A stretch of 64,000 nt of DNA from Pseudoxanthomonas sacheonensis (lineage in GTDB: Bacteria; Pseudomonadota; Gammaproteobacteria; Xanthomonadales; Xanthomonadaceae). Within the stretch, counting starts at the first letter, position 1. Every line of letters begins with the position of its first letter. The position numbers and the translations under genes were made by a program. This document shows, one piece after another, positions 25,784-37,399 of this stretch. The stretch covers positions 1-64,000 of the forward strand of contig NZ_PDWS01000021.1 in assembly GCF_010093305.1 (NCBI RefSeq). The letters are read 5' to 3'. The notes under the pieces are model-generated. The model made no database searches. It saw nothing but the letters and a program-made list of their open reading frames with translations, and was not told the DNA's origin.

Positions 25784-26208
25784 TCTGCCTTCCAGGGATC
25801 GTAACTGCCGAACCACCAGAGATGTCCTTCCGGGTCGCGGCAAGAATAACCGCGTCCGCCGTAAGCCTGGTCGGCGATCTCCATGACGATGGCTGCGCCA
25901 GCAGCCTTGGCCTGCGCGTAGTGCGCATCGGCGTCGGTAACGATCACGCAAGGGCTCTGGGTTTCGCGCAGGCCGATGTCTTGCGGCTGCACGATCTGCT
26001 TTCCCCATTCGCTGACGTTGTCGGCCGACCCCAGCATGATCATGCCGTTGCCGAAGGTCAGCTGCGCATGATGCACGGTGTCGCCGTCGGCGTAGACCGC
26101 GTTCTTACTGAAGCCGAAGGCCTTGCACAGCCAGTCGATGGCGGCATGCGCATCGCGGTAGCGCAGGCAAGGGATGATGGTGCTGGTGGTATCGGCGGCG
26201 AGTGGCAT
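25780..26208 (-). CDS. VOC family (glyoxalase-fold) protein
   Basis: 142 aa, one VOC domain of the PhnB/bleomycin-resistance-like type. It starts STIIPCLRYRDAHAAIDWLCKAFGF and ends with the DPEGHLWWFGSYDPW stretch. Possible metal-binding dioxygenase or resistance protein; no substrate evident. AGGAAG precedes the start. Same-strand gene cluster with AraC regulator upstream (74 nt) and DUF72 downstream. Confidence 0.87.
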   Translation of the reverse strand: MPLAADTTSTIIPCLRYRDAHAAIDWLCKAFGFSKNAVYADGDTVHHAQLTFGNGMIMLGSADNVSEWGKQIVQPQDIGLRETQSPCVIVTDADAHYAQAKAAGAAIVMEIADQAYGGRGYSCRDPEGHLWWFGSYDPWKAE

Positions 26209-26282
26209 CGGATTTCTTCCTGGTTCTGGTGTGCGGGCATGCTGGGGTCATCCGGCGGCGCGGGTCTTGTAGATTTCCGCGG

Positions 26283-27092
26283 TCATGGCAAAGCGATATG
26301 GTTGCTCCACGGGCCGCGCTGGCGGCTATAGGCGGCAGGGCTGAGCCCCGAGAATTCGCGGAATTCGTGGCCCATATGGGCTTGGTCGTGATAGCCGCAA
26401 TCCAGCGACAGGCCGGCCCAGTCGATGCGTTCGCGGTTTTCGGTCGCCGCGACGACTTGATGGAAACGCCTGAGGCGCAGATAGCGCTTGGGAGTGATGC
26501 CGACCTGCTGGCGGAAGCGTTCTCCCAGTTGGCGCGGCGACCAGCCGAGGCTGCGCGCGGCGGCGGTCAACGCGCCGATGCGCGGGTCCGAATCCAGAAC
26601 GGCCAGCACATGCAGAATGGGATGGTTCGGTGCGGCCGGCGCCGAGCGTTTCTCCAGCCATCGCACGAGCAACGCCAATCGGTTGTGCGGGCCATCGGCT
26701 TCCAGCAACCGCTCGCGTAGCAGTGGGACGTCGTTGCCGGCGAGGTCCTGCAGATCGACGCTGTCGTTGGCCAGCCGGTCCATCCTTTCGCGGAAGAACA
26801 TCGCCGCGCCGCCGGGGCGGAACACCACGCCCATGACCGCCACTTGCTCTTCGCTGTCGATGATGCTGCTGCGGGTGCGGGGACCGTCGAGCGTCGATCC
26901 GCTGAAGCGGGTGCAACGGCACAGTTCGTCGTAGACGCGGGTCTGGTCCTCGGCCAGGTTGATGATGAGCCCGGCGTTGGCGACCGGCAGTACCCGTTCC
27001 AGGCGATGCGATTGGAACGCAGCTTCCCAGTCCCAGATCGTTTCGACCAGGAGGTTGAGCGGCGCTTGCGGGACCAGCGACAGGAATTGCAC
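26283..27092 (-). CDS. AraC family transcriptional regulator
   Basis: 269 aa. The N-terminal half (about 1-150) resembles the DUF6597-type sensor domain; the C-terminal AraC DNA-binding domain (about 165-262) contains GALTAAARSLGWSPRQLGERFRQQVGITPKRYLRLRRF and the second helix-turn-helix DCGYHDQAHMGHEFREFSGLSPAAY. GTG 27092 is preferred: AAGGGGG lies 7 nt upstream, whereas an upstream ATG lacks one. It may control the VOC/DUF72 genes downstream. Confidence 0.87.
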   Translation of the reverse strand: MQFLSLVPQAPLNLLVETIWDWEAAFQSHRLERVLPVANAGLIINLAEDQTRVYDELCRCTRFSGSTLDGPRTRSSIIDSEEQVAVMGVVFRPGGAAMFFRERMDRLANDSVDLQDLAGNDVPLLRERLLEADGPHNRLALLVRWLEKRSAPAAPNHPILHVLAVLDSDPRIGALTAAARSLGWSPRQLGERFRQQVGITPKRYLRLRRFHQVVAATENRERIDWAGLSLDCGYHDQAHMGHEFREFSGLSPAAYSRQRGPWSNHIALP

Positions 27093-27277
27093 GGGTTTCC
27101 CCCTTGGTTTCGGCAGGATAGTCCAGGACACCGGCCGTCGCCATCCTGAGTGATCCGCGTCGCAGAGCTTGCGATCCCGCATGCGGGATCGGGAAAAAAG
27201 CGGAGCCCTTCACATTGTTTTTAGCCGCGCGCATCTACATCTAGGCCGCACCCCCCACAAAACCCACGGAAAATACG

Positions 27278-28309
27278 ATGCTGAGAACAGGATGGCTGTT
27301 CCTGGCCGCGCTCGCCTGCGGCAACGCGCTGGCCGCCGACGCAGAGACATGCGAGAAACGCACCGACTTGCCGCCCACGGTCAATTTCCGTATCGACAAC
27401 GACCTGTTCGGCAAGCAGGACCAGGGCTACAGCAATGGCGTGCAACTGACCCTGGTATCGCCCAATCTGGTCGACTACACCGACGACCCCTGCCTGCCGC
27501 GTCTGGCGCGTTGGGTGAATCGCCACCTGGATGCGCTGACGCCGGAAGGTTTCGAGCAGCAGAACATGGTGGTCACCTTCGCTCACGGCATTTTCACCCC
27601 GACCGATTACACCCGCAGCGACCTGATCGTGGAGGACCGGCCCTATGCCGCGGCCTTTCTGATCGGCCTGGGCTACAACGCCCGCAATGGCGACCATCTG
27701 CGCACCACCCAGCTGCAGTTCGGCATCGTGGGCCCTTCCGCACTGGGCGAACAGGTGCAGAACGAAGTACACCGCATCCTCGGCGATCCGCGCTTCGAAG
27801 GTTGGGACAATCAGCTCCGCGATGAGCCGGTGGTCCGCCTGGTGCACGAGCGCATGCGCCGTTTCTCGCCCGACAACGGCATCTGGGGCTGGGACGCCAT
27901 CACCCACTATGGCGGCAGTCTGGGCAATCTGGCCACCTACGCCAACGCGGGCGCGGAGCTGCGCTTCGGACGCCACCTGCCCGACGATTTCGGCAGCACG
28001 CCGCTGCGTCCGGCCGGCGAAAACACCGCGCCTACGCCCAGCCGGCAGGTCGGCGGTCCGTTCGGCATCCACATGTTCCTGACCTTCGATGCGCGCTGGG
28101 TACTGCGCGACATCACTTTGGACGGCAACACGTTCAAGCACAGCCACAGCGTGGACAAGAAGGCGCTGGTGGGCGAGGTGGGTTACGGCTTCGCCCTCAC
28201 CAAGGGACGATGGAAGTTCGCGCTGGCCCGCTACAACCGCAGCCGCGAATTCGAGGGACAGGTGGAGGCGCCGGTATTCGGCAGTTTCACCATCAGCCGG
28301 GCGTTCTAG
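27278..28309 (+). CDS. lpxR: LpxR-family outer-membrane lipid A 3'-O-deacylase
   Basis: 343 aa with a 19-residue signal peptide (ALAADAE). The mature protein begins [21 protein letters not shown], the LpxR signature whose Asn and Asp ligate the calcium needed for catalysis; the barrel continues to the terminal aromatic Phe (SRAF) typical of outer-membrane proteins. LpxR removes the 3'-acyloxyacyl group from lipid A and so modulates innate immune recognition and membrane permeability. Confidence 0.88.
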   Translation: MLRTGWLFLAALACGNALAADAETCEKRTDLPPTVNFRIDNDLFGKQDQGYSNGVQLTLVSPNLVDYTDDPCLPRLARWVNRHLDALTPEGFEQQNMVVTFAHGIFTPTDYTRSDLIVEDRPYAAAFLIGLGYNARNGDHLRTTQLQFGIVGPSALGEQVQNEVHRILGDPRFEGWDNQLRDEPVVRLVHERMRRFSPDNGIWGWDAITHYGGSLGNLATYANAGAELRFGRHLPDDFGSTPLRPAGENTAPTPSRQVGGPFGIHMFLTFDARWVLRDITLDGNTFKHSHSVDKKALVGEVGYGFALTKGRWKFALARYNRSREFEGQVEAPVFGSFTISRAF

Positions 28310-28338
28310 AATGCGTTGAACCCGCTTCCGGAGCCGTC

Positions 28339-28818
28339 ATGAACTGGACTACGCCCGATCTGTGCGACGACCATCCCGACGTCGCTGTCGCCGATCCTGC
28401 CTTCCGCGACTACGGCGGCAACCGGGCATTCTGCGGACGCATCGTCACCATCGATTGCTTCGAGGACAACTCGCGGGTGCGCGACCTGGTCGCCACCGAT
28501 GGGCGCGGCAAGGTGCTGGTGGTGCAGGGCGGCGGTTCGCTGCGGCGCTCGCTGCTGGGCGACATGCTGGCGGAAAGGGCCGTGGCCAACGGCTGGAGCG
28601 GTTTGCTCATCAACGGCTGCGTGCGCGACGTGGAGGCGCTGGCGAAACTGCCGCTGGGCGTGAAGGCGCTGGCCGCCTGTCCGGTCAAGACCGAGAAGCT
28701 GGGGGCAGGCGAGGTGGATGTGGCGGTGGCCTTCGCCGGCATCGCGTTCTTGCCGGGGCGATGGTTGTACGCCGATGGCAACGGCGTGATCGTGGCGGAA
28801 AGGGATTTGCTCTCGTAG
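28339..28818 (+). CDS. rraA: RraA family regulator of RNase E activity
   Basis: 159 aa. RraA fold: [69 protein letters not shown] and the DGNGVIV end. RraA binds RNase E and lowers mRNA decay; the family also includes aldolases, but the [12 protein letters not shown] and NGCVRDV motifs fit RraA. GGAG lies before the start. Its TAG stop (28816-28818) is part of the adjoining repeat's left arm. Confidence 0.92.
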   Translation: MNWTTPDLCDDHPDVAVADPAFRDYGGNRAFCGRIVTIDCFEDNSRVRDLVATDGRGKVLVVQGGGSLRRSLLGDMLAERAVANGWSGLLINGCVRDVEALAKLPLGVKALAACPVKTEKLGAGEVDVAVAFAGIAFLPGRWLYADGNGVIVAERDLLS

Positions 28819-28908
28819 GAGCTGCGTAAGCTGCGGCCGGATATTCGGTATTGCGCATGCTTTTGCAAGCCTGGCGGTCCATGGGTCGCAGCTTACGCAG
28901 CTCCTACG
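28814..28908. repeat. inverted repeat type CGTAGGAGCTGCGTAAGCTGCG
   Basis: Perfect 22-bp arms (28814-28835, 28887-28908). The left arm provides the TAG stop of rraA; the right arm ends 13 nt before the ABC transporter ATG and may carry its promoter region. Confidence 0.87.
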
Positions 28909-28921
28909 TGATAATGCGCGC

Positions 28922-30759
<1,838 letters not shown>

Positions 30760-30763
<4 letters not shown>

Positions 30764-30906
30764 GAGCGGGCCCTGCCCGCGACGCTCTTGACCTGTGTTT
30801 GTAGAGCCGAGCTTGCTCGGCTGCTCCTCACAATCCAGGATCAGAAGCAGCCGAGCAAGCTCGGCTCTACAAGGCGAAAAGCGTCGCGGGCAGGGCCCGC
30901 TCCTAC
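30760..30906. repeat. inverted repeat type GTAGGAGCGGGCCCTGCCCGCGACGCT, with nested element
   Basis: Perfect 27-bp arms (30760-30786, 30880-30906). Its loop contains a complete second repeat of another type (30799-30872). The left arm supplies the TAG stop of the ABC transporter (30761-30763). Confidence 0.88.
30799..30872. repeat. nested inverted repeat type TTGTAGAGCCGAGCTTGCTC
   Basis: Arms 30799-30825 and 30846-30872 are identical to the arms at 18729-18804. It sits within the loop of the 30760-30906 element, so one element inserted into another. Confidence 0.88.
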
Positions 30907-30918
30907 GGTCCGGACTGG

Positions 30919-32736
30919 TTACTGGATGGGCTGATCCAGCATCAGCTCGCGCGCGAAGCGCACCGGCGGCGCGCCATACGACAGGATCTGGTCGTTGTAG
31001 GCCTTCAGGTTGAACTTGTCGCCCAGCTTGGCTTCCATGGCCTTGCGCGTGTCGAAGTGCTCCTGTACGCCGACGAAGTAAGTGGGCAATTGTGCCGAGG
31101 TCAGCTGCACGCGTTTCCACTTCCCATCGGCCTCGCGCTCCTGCTGGAAGGTCTGGCGCACCATCAGGTCCATGGCCTGTTCCTTGGTCCAGTTATCCAC
31201 ATGCACGCCCTGGTCCAGGATCGCGTTGGAGATCGCGCGCAGGTAGAACTTCAGCTGCACCAGGTGGAACAGCGGATCGTTATCCATGTAACCGGCGTCG
31301 GTCATCATCTTCTCGGTGTACACCGCCCAGCCCTCGGCGAACATGCCCGAACGCAGCACGCCGCGCAGGGTCGAGGGGAACTTGGCCGAATGCCAGCCTT
31401 CCAGGTAGTGGCCTGGCGTGCCTTCGTGGATGCTGAGCAGGTGGATCATGCGGTTGTTGTATTCGCGCAGGAACGAATCGACCTGCTTGGCGTCCCATTC
31501 GTCGGGAATAGGCGATACCGCATAAAAGGTATCCAGGCCTTTGTCCAACGGACCGGGAGAGTCGCAGTAAGCCACGGACACGCCGCGCTGGAATTCCGGC
31601 ATCAGGATGATCTTGACCGGGGCATCGGGCAGGGTGACCAGATCCTTCTCGCGGACGAAGTCGGTGGCCGATTTCAGCGCGGCCTCAGCGGCTTCCACCA
31701 CCTTGTCGCGTGCAGGCTTGTCGGCGTAGGCCAGTTCCAGCGCCGTCTCGATCGCCTTCTGCTGCTGATCGTCGCTGGGCGCATCCGGCATCTCCGGCGC
31801 GCCGGCCTTGTCCTTCAACACGGTGCGGGCGATGCCGTACATCTCTTCGCGTACGCGCTTGAGTTCGCCTTCGGCGCGCTGCTTGATATCGGCGCGCGAC
31901 AGCGAGGACAGCAGCGCGAACTGCAACTTCTGGTCGTACAGCTTGGCGCCGATGCGGAAATCGCCCTTGGCGTTCGGCACCAGGGTCTTGTCCAGCCATT
32001 GCTGATGTTCGGCGATGGCCTTTTCGAGAGTGGCGGTGGCCTTCTCGGCACGCACGCGATCGGCTTCGGGCAGTTCCTTCAGGTGCGGAGTGATGAACGT
32101 CCCAACGATGCTCAGTACGCCCTTGTTCTGCTTGGCCACGGTTTCGGCATGGATCTTCGGAACGCGCGCCGGATCCAGGTTCTCGCGCGCCTGCGCCAGC
32201 AGGGCCGGGATCTTCTCCATGCGGGCCGTGGCCGAACGGATGCGGTCGGGCAACGGAGCGAACTCGCGCGCCATCAGGTTGTAGACGGCGCCGCCGGTCA
32301 GGCCGCTGTACACCTGCGGATCCCAGGCCCAGCTCTGCAGGGTCTCGGTGCCCCAGATGTCGTACTGCAACTGGTTGCGCAGGATCGCGGCGTCGACCTG
32401 GTTTTCGCGCGAGAGCTTGCTGGCGTCCAGCGCATCCAGTTCGGCCAGGATCTTCTTGCCGAAGTCCAGGCTCTTCTGGCGGCCGGCGGCGCTCAGATCG
32501 TCCAGCTCGCTGTCGTATTTGTGTTCGCCGATCTGGGTAGCGGAAACCGGCGACAGCTGGAACCAGCCATCCAGCGCACGCTTGGACAGGTCGGCGAACT
32601 TCGCATCGGCTTCGGCGGTGTCGGCCGCGACGGTGGCCGTTCCGGTCGCTGCCGGGGCGGCGGCGGGCGCTTCGGCTTTCTGGCAGGCGGCGAGGGAGGA
32701 GAGCAGGGCGAGGGCGAGCAGGCTGTGGCGCATCAT
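30919..32736 (-). CDS. DUF885 family putative metallo-peptidase lipoprotein
   Basis: 605 aa. Lipobox LAAC at residue 18, so likely outer-membrane or periplasm-anchored. DUF885 family, with the putative zinc-binding HEGTPGHYLEGW motif followed by GMFAEGWAVYTE, like M32/carboxypeptidase-type gluzincins. The usual family length is about 550-620 aa. Start is MM at 32736 or 32733; AGGA is very close. Probable peptidase of unknown target. Confidence 0.85.
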   Translation of the reverse strand: MMRHSLLALALLSSLAACQKAEAPAAAPAATGTATVAADTAEADAKFADLSKRALDGWFQLSPVSATQIGEHKYDSELDDLSAAGRQKSLDFGKKILAELDALDASKLSRENQVDAAILRNQLQYDIWGTETLQSWAWDPQVYSGLTGGAVYNLMAREFAPLPDRIRSATARMEKIPALLAQARENLDPARVPKIHAETVAKQNKGVLSIVGTFITPHLKELPEADRVRAEKATATLEKAIAEHQQWLDKTLVPNAKGDFRIGAKLYDQKLQFALLSSLSRADIKQRAEGELKRVREEMYGIARTVLKDKAGAPEMPDAPSDDQQQKAIETALELAYADKPARDKVVEAAEAALKSATDFVREKDLVTLPDAPVKIILMPEFQRGVSVAYCDSPGPLDKGLDTFYAVSPIPDEWDAKQVDSFLREYNNRMIHLLSIHEGTPGHYLEGWHSAKFPSTLRGVLRSGMFAEGWAVYTEKMMTDAGYMDNDPLFHLVQLKFYLRAISNAILDQGVHVDNWTKEQAMDLMVRQTFQQEREADGKWKRVQLTSAQLPTYFVGVQEHFDTRKAMEAKLGDKFNLKAYNDQILSYGAPPVRFARELMLDQPIQ

Positions 32737-32856
32737 TCCTATGGTTCCCGTTGCAGTGCGGCATCGCACGAAGACCAAAAGCATAGGCAATCCCGCCAGC
32801 CAATGCATGTGCCCATGGCTTATGCTCGCCTCCACACCAGCGAGGGGAAGACGCCC

Positions 32857-33207
32857 ATGAAACACTCCGGAAGCTGCCATTGCGGCAAAGTCGCCTTCGA
32901 GGTCGAAGGCGACATCCACGAAGTCACCGACTGCAACTGCTCCCTATGCCGGCGCCGCGGCGGATTGCTGTGGTTCGGCCCGCGCGAGGCGCTGACGCTG
33001 AAGACGCCCGAATCCGATCTGTCCACCTATACCTTCAACAAGCACCACATCCAGCATCGCTTCTGCGCGGCCTGCGGCGTTGCCCTGTTCGGTGAAGCCG
33101 ACAATCCCAAGACCGGCGCGAAGATGCTCGCGGTCAATGTGCGCTGCCTGCCGGATGTGGACCTCAAGACGCTCAAGGTGAACGAATTCGATGGCGCCAG
33201 CCTGTGA
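32857..33207 (+). CDS. GFA family zinc-binding protein
   Basis: 116 aa, of the glutathione-dependent formaldehyde-activating enzyme/centromere protein V fold. Zinc-binding cysteines: C7 and C9 (SCHCG), C26, C28 and C31 (DCNCSLC), C70 and C73 (FCAACG). Proteins in this family may bind GSH adducts; function not proven here. GAGGGGAAG precedes ATG 32857. It overlaps the next gene by GTGA (33204-33207). Confidence 0.9.
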   Translation: MKHSGSCHCGKVAFEVEGDIHEVTDCNCSLCRRRGGLLWFGPREALTLKTPESDLSTYTFNKHHIQHRFCAACGVALFGEADNPKTGAKMLAVNVRCLPDVDLKTLKVNEFDGASL

Positions 33208-34124
33208 GTACCGGGCGCGTCGATCAGGGCCGGCGGCTGCCGCGCGCGCTGCTCGGTTTCGCATTGCTGTTGCCGTTGTCGGCCTGGGCCGAGGACGCCT
33301 GTCCGCCTGAGGGCACCGATGCCGGTTCGCTGCAGCTGTTGAAGCAGCAGGATTTCAAGGTCGAGGACGCGGCCACGCGCAACACGCTTGCGATAAGGTT
33401 GCTCGGCTGCCTGTCCAGTCCGGACCCGGCGCTGCGCGACGGCATCGCCTACGAGGCGCTCACCGCATGGCTGCGCGGCAATGCGCTGGAAGCCGGCACC
33501 CGCGCGCGATTGCGCGACGACCTTTACGCGATGTTGCAGGCCCCCGATACGGAAGGCTTCGCACGGCCCTTCGCGGCGCTGGTGCTCTCCGAAGTCGCAC
33601 GCACCGACCGGATCGCCCCGTGGATGACGCCCGGCGAGCGCGTGGCCATGGTGGATCAGGCCGTAGGCTATCTGCGTTCGGTGCAGGACTATCGCGGATT
33701 CGACAATGCGCAGGGCTGGCGCCATGGCGTGGCGCACGGCAGCGACTGGTTGATGCAACTGGCGCTCAACCCCGCATTGGAACGCGCGCAACTGGAAAGC
33801 ATGCTGGCCGCGATCGCCACCCAGGCCGTGCCGGAAAGCGCGCACGCCTACGTGTTCGGCGAACCGGGCCGGCTCGCACGGCCGGTGCTCTACATCGCCA
33901 AGCGCGGCGTGCTGGCCGACGCCGACTGGTCGGCCTGGTTCCTGGGCTTGCCGGCACGCATCGGCGAACGCGAAAAAGCCTATTCCGACACCGCCTGGCT
34001 GGCGCGGCGCCACGATCTGCTCGCGTTCCTGACCAGCGTGTATCTGGAGGCCGACCAGTCGGCCGATGCGCCGATCAAGGCGCTCAAAGGGCCCGTGGTG
34101 CTGGCCCTTAAAACCATTCCCTGA
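33204..34124 (+). CDS. DUF2785 domain protein
   Basis: 306 aa, start GTG 33204 overlapping the GFA stop as GTGA. Signal peptide (RALLGFALLLPLSAWAED) and a mature alpha-helical repeat-rich part carrying the family signature HGVAHGSDWLMQLALNP. Exported, function unknown. Coupled to the GFA gene. Confidence 0.85.
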   Translation: MSTGRVDQGRRLPRALLGFALLLPLSAWAEDACPPEGTDAGSLQLLKQQDFKVEDAATRNTLAIRLLGCLSSPDPALRDGIAYEALTAWLRGNALEAGTRARLRDDLYAMLQAPDTEGFARPFAALVLSEVARTDRIAPWMTPGERVAMVDQAVGYLRSVQDYRGFDNAQGWRHGVAHGSDWLMQLALNPALERAQLESMLAAIATQAVPESAHAYVFGEPGRLARPVLYIAKRGVLADADWSAWFLGLPARIGEREKAYSDTAWLARRHDLLAFLTSVYLEADQSADAPIKALKGPVVLALKTIP

Positions 34125-34138
34125 TCACCCGCGCTTTT

Positions 34139-34170
34139 CTTGTAGAGCCGAGCAAGCTCGGCTCTACAAG
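34139..34170. repeat. short palindrome, solo form of TTGTAGAGCCGAGC repeat
   Basis: CTTGTAGAGCCGAG-CAAG-CTCGGCTCTACAAG: a 14-bp stem with a 4-nt loop, sharing its arms with the elements at 18729 and 30799 but lacking the second half. Between two convergent genes it may also act as a terminator. Confidence 0.75.
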
Positions 34171-34184
34171 GGCTGCCTGCAGCA

Positions 34185-35111
34185 TCATCTTCCCAGCAAC
34201 TCTGCAGGAATCGCGGGCATCGGCGTGCGTTCGTCCAACGCCTCCTGTTTCATCCAATCGATGAAGAGCGCGGCGGCGGGATTGAGTGGGCGGTGGGTGG
34301 GGTAGACCGCGTAGTAGGCGAAGCGCGCTTTCAGCGCCGGGCCGGGCAGGCGGATCAGTTCGTAGCGTTGCAGGTAGGGCATGACGATCTGCTTGCGCGC
34401 CAACGCCGCGCCGATGCCGTACACCGCTGCGCGCATGGCGTCGGTGCTGTCGCTGAAGATGTGCATGGGCGGCAGGTTGAGTCCGCGCACGCCAGCGGCA
34501 CGGAACCAGTCGCGCCAGCCTTGCAGGGCCATGTCGCTCACCAGCGGTAGTGTGGCGATCTGGCGCGGTTCGCTGACCTTGTCGACATCCGCCAGCGCTG
34601 GCGAGGCCACGGGGAATAGTTCGTCGTCCATCAAGTGGTGCGAAGTCAGGCCCGCCCATTGCCCGGCACCGTGGCGGATGGCCAGGTCGGGACCGTCGTC
34701 GTCGAAACGGGTCAAGGCGATGTTGGCGTCGATATTGATGCGGATGTTGGGGTGTGCGGCGCAGAAGCGCGGCAGGCGCGGCAGCAGCCAGCAATAAGTC
34801 AGCGAATGCAGGGTGGAAATACGTAGCGAGGTGATGCTGCCGCTGTGGTGCAGGTTGGCGGCGACGGCAGCGATATCGGTCATTGCTGCGGTGGCGGCAT
34901 CGGCCAGCTGGCGGCCTTCCGGGGTCAAAGTCACCCCGCGGGCATTGCGCTGGAACAGCACCACGCCGAGGTTGGCTTCGAGCTTGCGCACATGGTGGCT
35001 GACGGCGCTGGCGGTCAGGTGCAGCTCCTCGGCGGCATGGGCGAAATTCTGGTGGCGCGCGGCGGCGGCGAAGACGCCAAGGGCGGGCAGCAGGGCGGGG
35101 CGCAGGTTCAT
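34185..35111 (-). CDS. LysR family transcriptional regulator
   Basis: 308 aa. The N-terminal helix-turn-helix (2-60) reads LGVFAAAARHQNFAHAAEELHLTASAVSHHVRKLEANLGVVLF; the substrate domain follows, of the GcvA-like group. Divergent from an EamA transporter 113 nt away, so control of that transporter is likely. Confidence 0.9.
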   Translation of the reverse strand: MNLRPALLPALGVFAAAARHQNFAHAAEELHLTASAVSHHVRKLEANLGVVLFQRNARGVTLTPEGRQLADAATAAMTDIAAVAANLHHSGSITSLRISTLHSLTYCWLLPRLPRFCAAHPNIRINIDANIALTRFDDDGPDLAIRHGAGQWAGLTSHHLMDDELFPVASPALADVDKVSEPRQIATLPLVSDMALQGWRDWFRAAGVRGLNLPPMHIFSDSTDAMRAAVYGIGAALARKQIVMPYLQRYELIRLPGPALKARFAYYAVYPTHRPLNPAAALFIDWMKQEALDERTPMPAIPAELLGR

Positions 35112-35128
35112 GCGGGCTATTCCTGAGA

Positions 35129-35145
35129 CACAAGCCAGATTTGTG
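35129..35145. promoter_or_regulatory. candidate LysR operator
   Basis: CACAA-N7-TTGTG, overlapped by AGCCA/TGGCT, forms a T-N11-A-like palindrome in the gap between the divergent LysR and EamA genes. Confidence 0.45.
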
Positions 35146-35224
35146 GCTGGCCCGGATAGTACGCGCTTGTGGGCCTGTGCGGTTCAAGGAAAATAGCCAA
35201 CAGACACAAAGCGGGAGTGGTGCG

Positions 35225-36136
35225 ATGTCGGCGAATGATGCAGCGGTAGCGGTCGTGCAGGAGCCCATAGCAGCCGCGCGCGACTGGCGGACCCCGCTGG
35301 AATTGCTGCTGCTGGGCGCCATCTGGGGCGGCTCGTTCCTGTTCATGCGGGTGGCGGCCAAGCCGTTCGGCGCGTTCGCGCTGGTGGATATCCGCCTGGC
35401 CCTGGGGGCGCTGGTGATGCTGCCCTTCCTGTGGCGCGACCGTGCCGCTTTCAGTCGTGGAATCTGGCCGAAGCTGGCGCTGATCGGCTTGATCAATTCG
35501 GCCATCCCCTTTTTGCTGTTCGCCTGGGCCGCGCAGCGGTCGCCAGCGGCGATCGGCGCCATCTGCAATGCGATGACCGTACTGTTCGCCGCCCTGGTGG
35601 CTTTCCTGTTCTTCGGCGAAAAGATCGGCATGCGCCGCGCGCTGGCGCTGCTGGTGGGTTTCGCCGGCGTGGTGTTGCTGGCCACCAGCAAGGTGGCCGG
35701 CTTGAGCGTGGGCTGGGCCGTGGTGGCCGGCGCCAGCGCGGCGCTGCTGTACGGCGTGGGCTTGAATCTGGTGCGCCGGCACATGGCGCACCTGCCGCCG
35801 GCGGCGTCTGCGGGCAGTACCTTGGGTTGCTCGGCCTTGTTGCTGGCGCCGTTCGCGGCCACCCACTGGCCGACGGAACCCGTTTCAGCAGCGGCCTGGT
35901 TCAGCGCGATCGCTCTGGGCGTGCTCTGCACCGGCTTGGCTTTCCTGATGTATTACCGCCTGATCCAGCGCATCGGTCCCACCCGCACGGCGGTGGTGAC
36001 CTATCTGGTGCCGCTGTTCGGCGCCGCGTTCGCCTGGCTGTTCCTGGATGAACCGGTGACGCCGACGATGATCGCCGCCGGTCTGTTGATCCTGGGCAGC
36101 GTAGCCGTCAGCCAGCGTGCGGTGCCCAGGAAATGA
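35225..36136 (+). CDS. EamA/DMT family transporter
   Basis: 303 aa, ten hydrophobic segments in two EamA repeats (LLLGAIWGGSFLFMRVAAKPFG and CTGLAFLMYYRLIQRIGPTRTAVVTYLVPLFGAAFAWLFLDE). Probable exporter of amino acids or drugs. ATG 35225 follows GGGAG. It overlaps the next small gene as ATGA. Confidence 0.9.
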   Translation: MSANDAAVAVVQEPIAAARDWRTPLELLLLGAIWGGSFLFMRVAAKPFGAFALVDIRLALGALVMLPFLWRDRAAFSRGIWPKLALIGLINSAIPFLLFAWAAQRSPAAIGAICNAMTVLFAALVAFLFFGEKIGMRRALALLVGFAGVVLLATSKVAGLSVGWAVVAGASAALLYGVGLNLVRRHMAHLPPAASAGSTLGCSALLLAPFAATHWPTEPVSAAAWFSAIALGVLCTGLAFLMYYRLIQRIGPTRTAVVTYLVPLFGAAFAWLFLDEPVTPTMIAAGLLILGSVAVSQRAVPRK

Positions 36137-36363
36137 GCGCTGTCGCGACGGCGCAGAAACGGGTGGTGTTCGATTTCGAGATCGATTTCAGCAATGGCGG
36201 CGGATTGCAGGGGCAGCAATTCCGGCTGGATATCGACGGCGACGATATTTCCGATGCCGAGCTGGCCGATTACATCGTCGACGACATGCGCCTGCTGATG
36301 GTGGGCGCGGTGCGTATCCGCAACAAGCGGATCATCGAGGAAGCGCACAAGCGCACCGGATAA
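36133..36363 (+). CDS. small conserved hypothetical protein
   Basis: 76 aa, soluble and acidic, start coupled to the EamA stop (ATGA 36133-36136). The stretch SNGGGLQGQQFRLDIDGDDI and YIVDDMRLLMVGAVRI look conserved, and I recall similar small proteins with the same SNGGGLQGQ motif in other bacteria. Function unknown; a role with the transporter is inferred only from coupling. Confidence 0.7.
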   Translation: MSAVATAQKRVVFDFEIDFSNGGGLQGQQFRLDIDGDDISDAELADYIVDDMRLLMVGAVRIRNKRIIEEAHKRTG

Positions 36364-36374
36364 TTGAAGGACCG

Positions 36375-36444
36375 TCATCCCGGCGAATGCCGGGACCCGA
36401 ATATCCGACAACGTCGAGTTGGGTCCCGGCATTCGCCGGGATGA
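36375..36444. repeat. inverted repeat type TCATCCCGGCGAATGCCGGGACCC
   Basis: Perfect 24-bp arms (36375-36398, 36421-36444). Each arm contains CCCGGC/GCCGGG, so it may also fold as two hairpins. Confidence 0.85.
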
Positions 36445-36475
36445 AGGCGCTTATGTGCGCTGTCCCACTTGGCGG

Positions 36476-37399
36476 CTATTTCTTGACGCGCACCGGCAAC
36501 GGCACATTGCACAGATCGATATGCCCGGCCGGACGCTTGTAGAAATCGTCGCGCCGGTTGCGGCGGGCTTCGGTGGCTTCCACGAAGGTCTTGCTGTCGG
36601 TGCGCAGCAACTGCAGCGGCATGCGTTCGGCTTCCGGCAACTCGCTGGCCAGCTTGATCGACTTGATGGTGGTGCGCAGTTCGGGTTTCTCGTAGAAACC
36701 CATCGGCGCCGGTCCGCGCGGAATGACGCTCAGCAGCTCCATTCCCTGCACTACGCGGCCCACCACGGTGATGTTGTCGTCCAACTGGCGCGGCGACTGG
36801 CCGTCCACGACGTAGAGTTCCGCGCCGATACTGCTGTCCGCTTCGTTGTTGCGTCCTGCACCCAGGGTGCCATAGCAATGCGCCAGCCAGGTCTGGCCGG
36901 TCTTGGGGTCGCGTCCGACCGGGAAGCCATCGACGAAGCCGACCTGCGGCGCCCAGCCGTCGGGGTCGGGCAGCCGGTCGAACTTCAGACCCGCGGAGGC
37001 GCGATGGAATTCGGCCGGCAACTTTTTCTTCGCCGTTCCCAGCGGGCGCGCTTTGGCCGGGTCGTCTCCGTCCGGATCGCCGAACTGCACCACGAAGTTG
37101 TCCTGCGAGCGGTAGATGCTCAGCCCGTCCCAGAAATGTTCGCGAGCCAGCGTGCGGATGTTGGCCACATGCTCGGGCGCGAACTGCGGCGCCAGTTCGA
37201 TGATCACGCGGCCGGTTTCCAGTTCGAGATACAGGGTGTTGGCCGGATCCAGGGTACGCCAGGCATCGGCAGGCGCGGCATCGACGATTTCCTGCGCGCT
37301 CCTGTACTTGGGCGGCTCGGCTTTGGATTGTTCGGCGGCAGCCAGCGGCGAAGAAACCAGGGCGATGGCGCAGGCGAGCAGGGCAGGACGCAGGGTCAT
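36476..37399 (-). CDS. periplasmic cyclophilin-type peptidyl-prolyl isomerase
   Basis: 307 aa with a signal peptide (cleavage near PLAAAEQ). The PpiA-like core has [47 protein letters not shown], and the long insertion and C-terminal extension exceed classic cyclophilins (about 190 aa). It likely helps fold periplasmic proteins. Convergent with the small hypothetical gene. Confidence 0.88.
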   Translation of the reverse strand: MTLRPALLACAIALVSSPLAAAEQSKAEPPKYRSAQEIVDAAPADAWRTLDPANTLYLELETGRVIIELAPQFAPEHVANIRTLAREHFWDGLSIYRSQDNFVVQFGDPDGDDPAKARPLGTAKKKLPAEFHRASAGLKFDRLPDPDGWAPQVGFVDGFPVGRDPKTGQTWLAHCYGTLGAGRNNEADSSIGAELYVVDGQSPRQLDDNITVVGRVVQGMELLSVIPRGPAPMGFYEKPELRTTIKSIKLASELPEAERMPLQLLRTDSKTFVEATEARRNRRDDFYKRPAGHIDLCNVPLPVRVKK

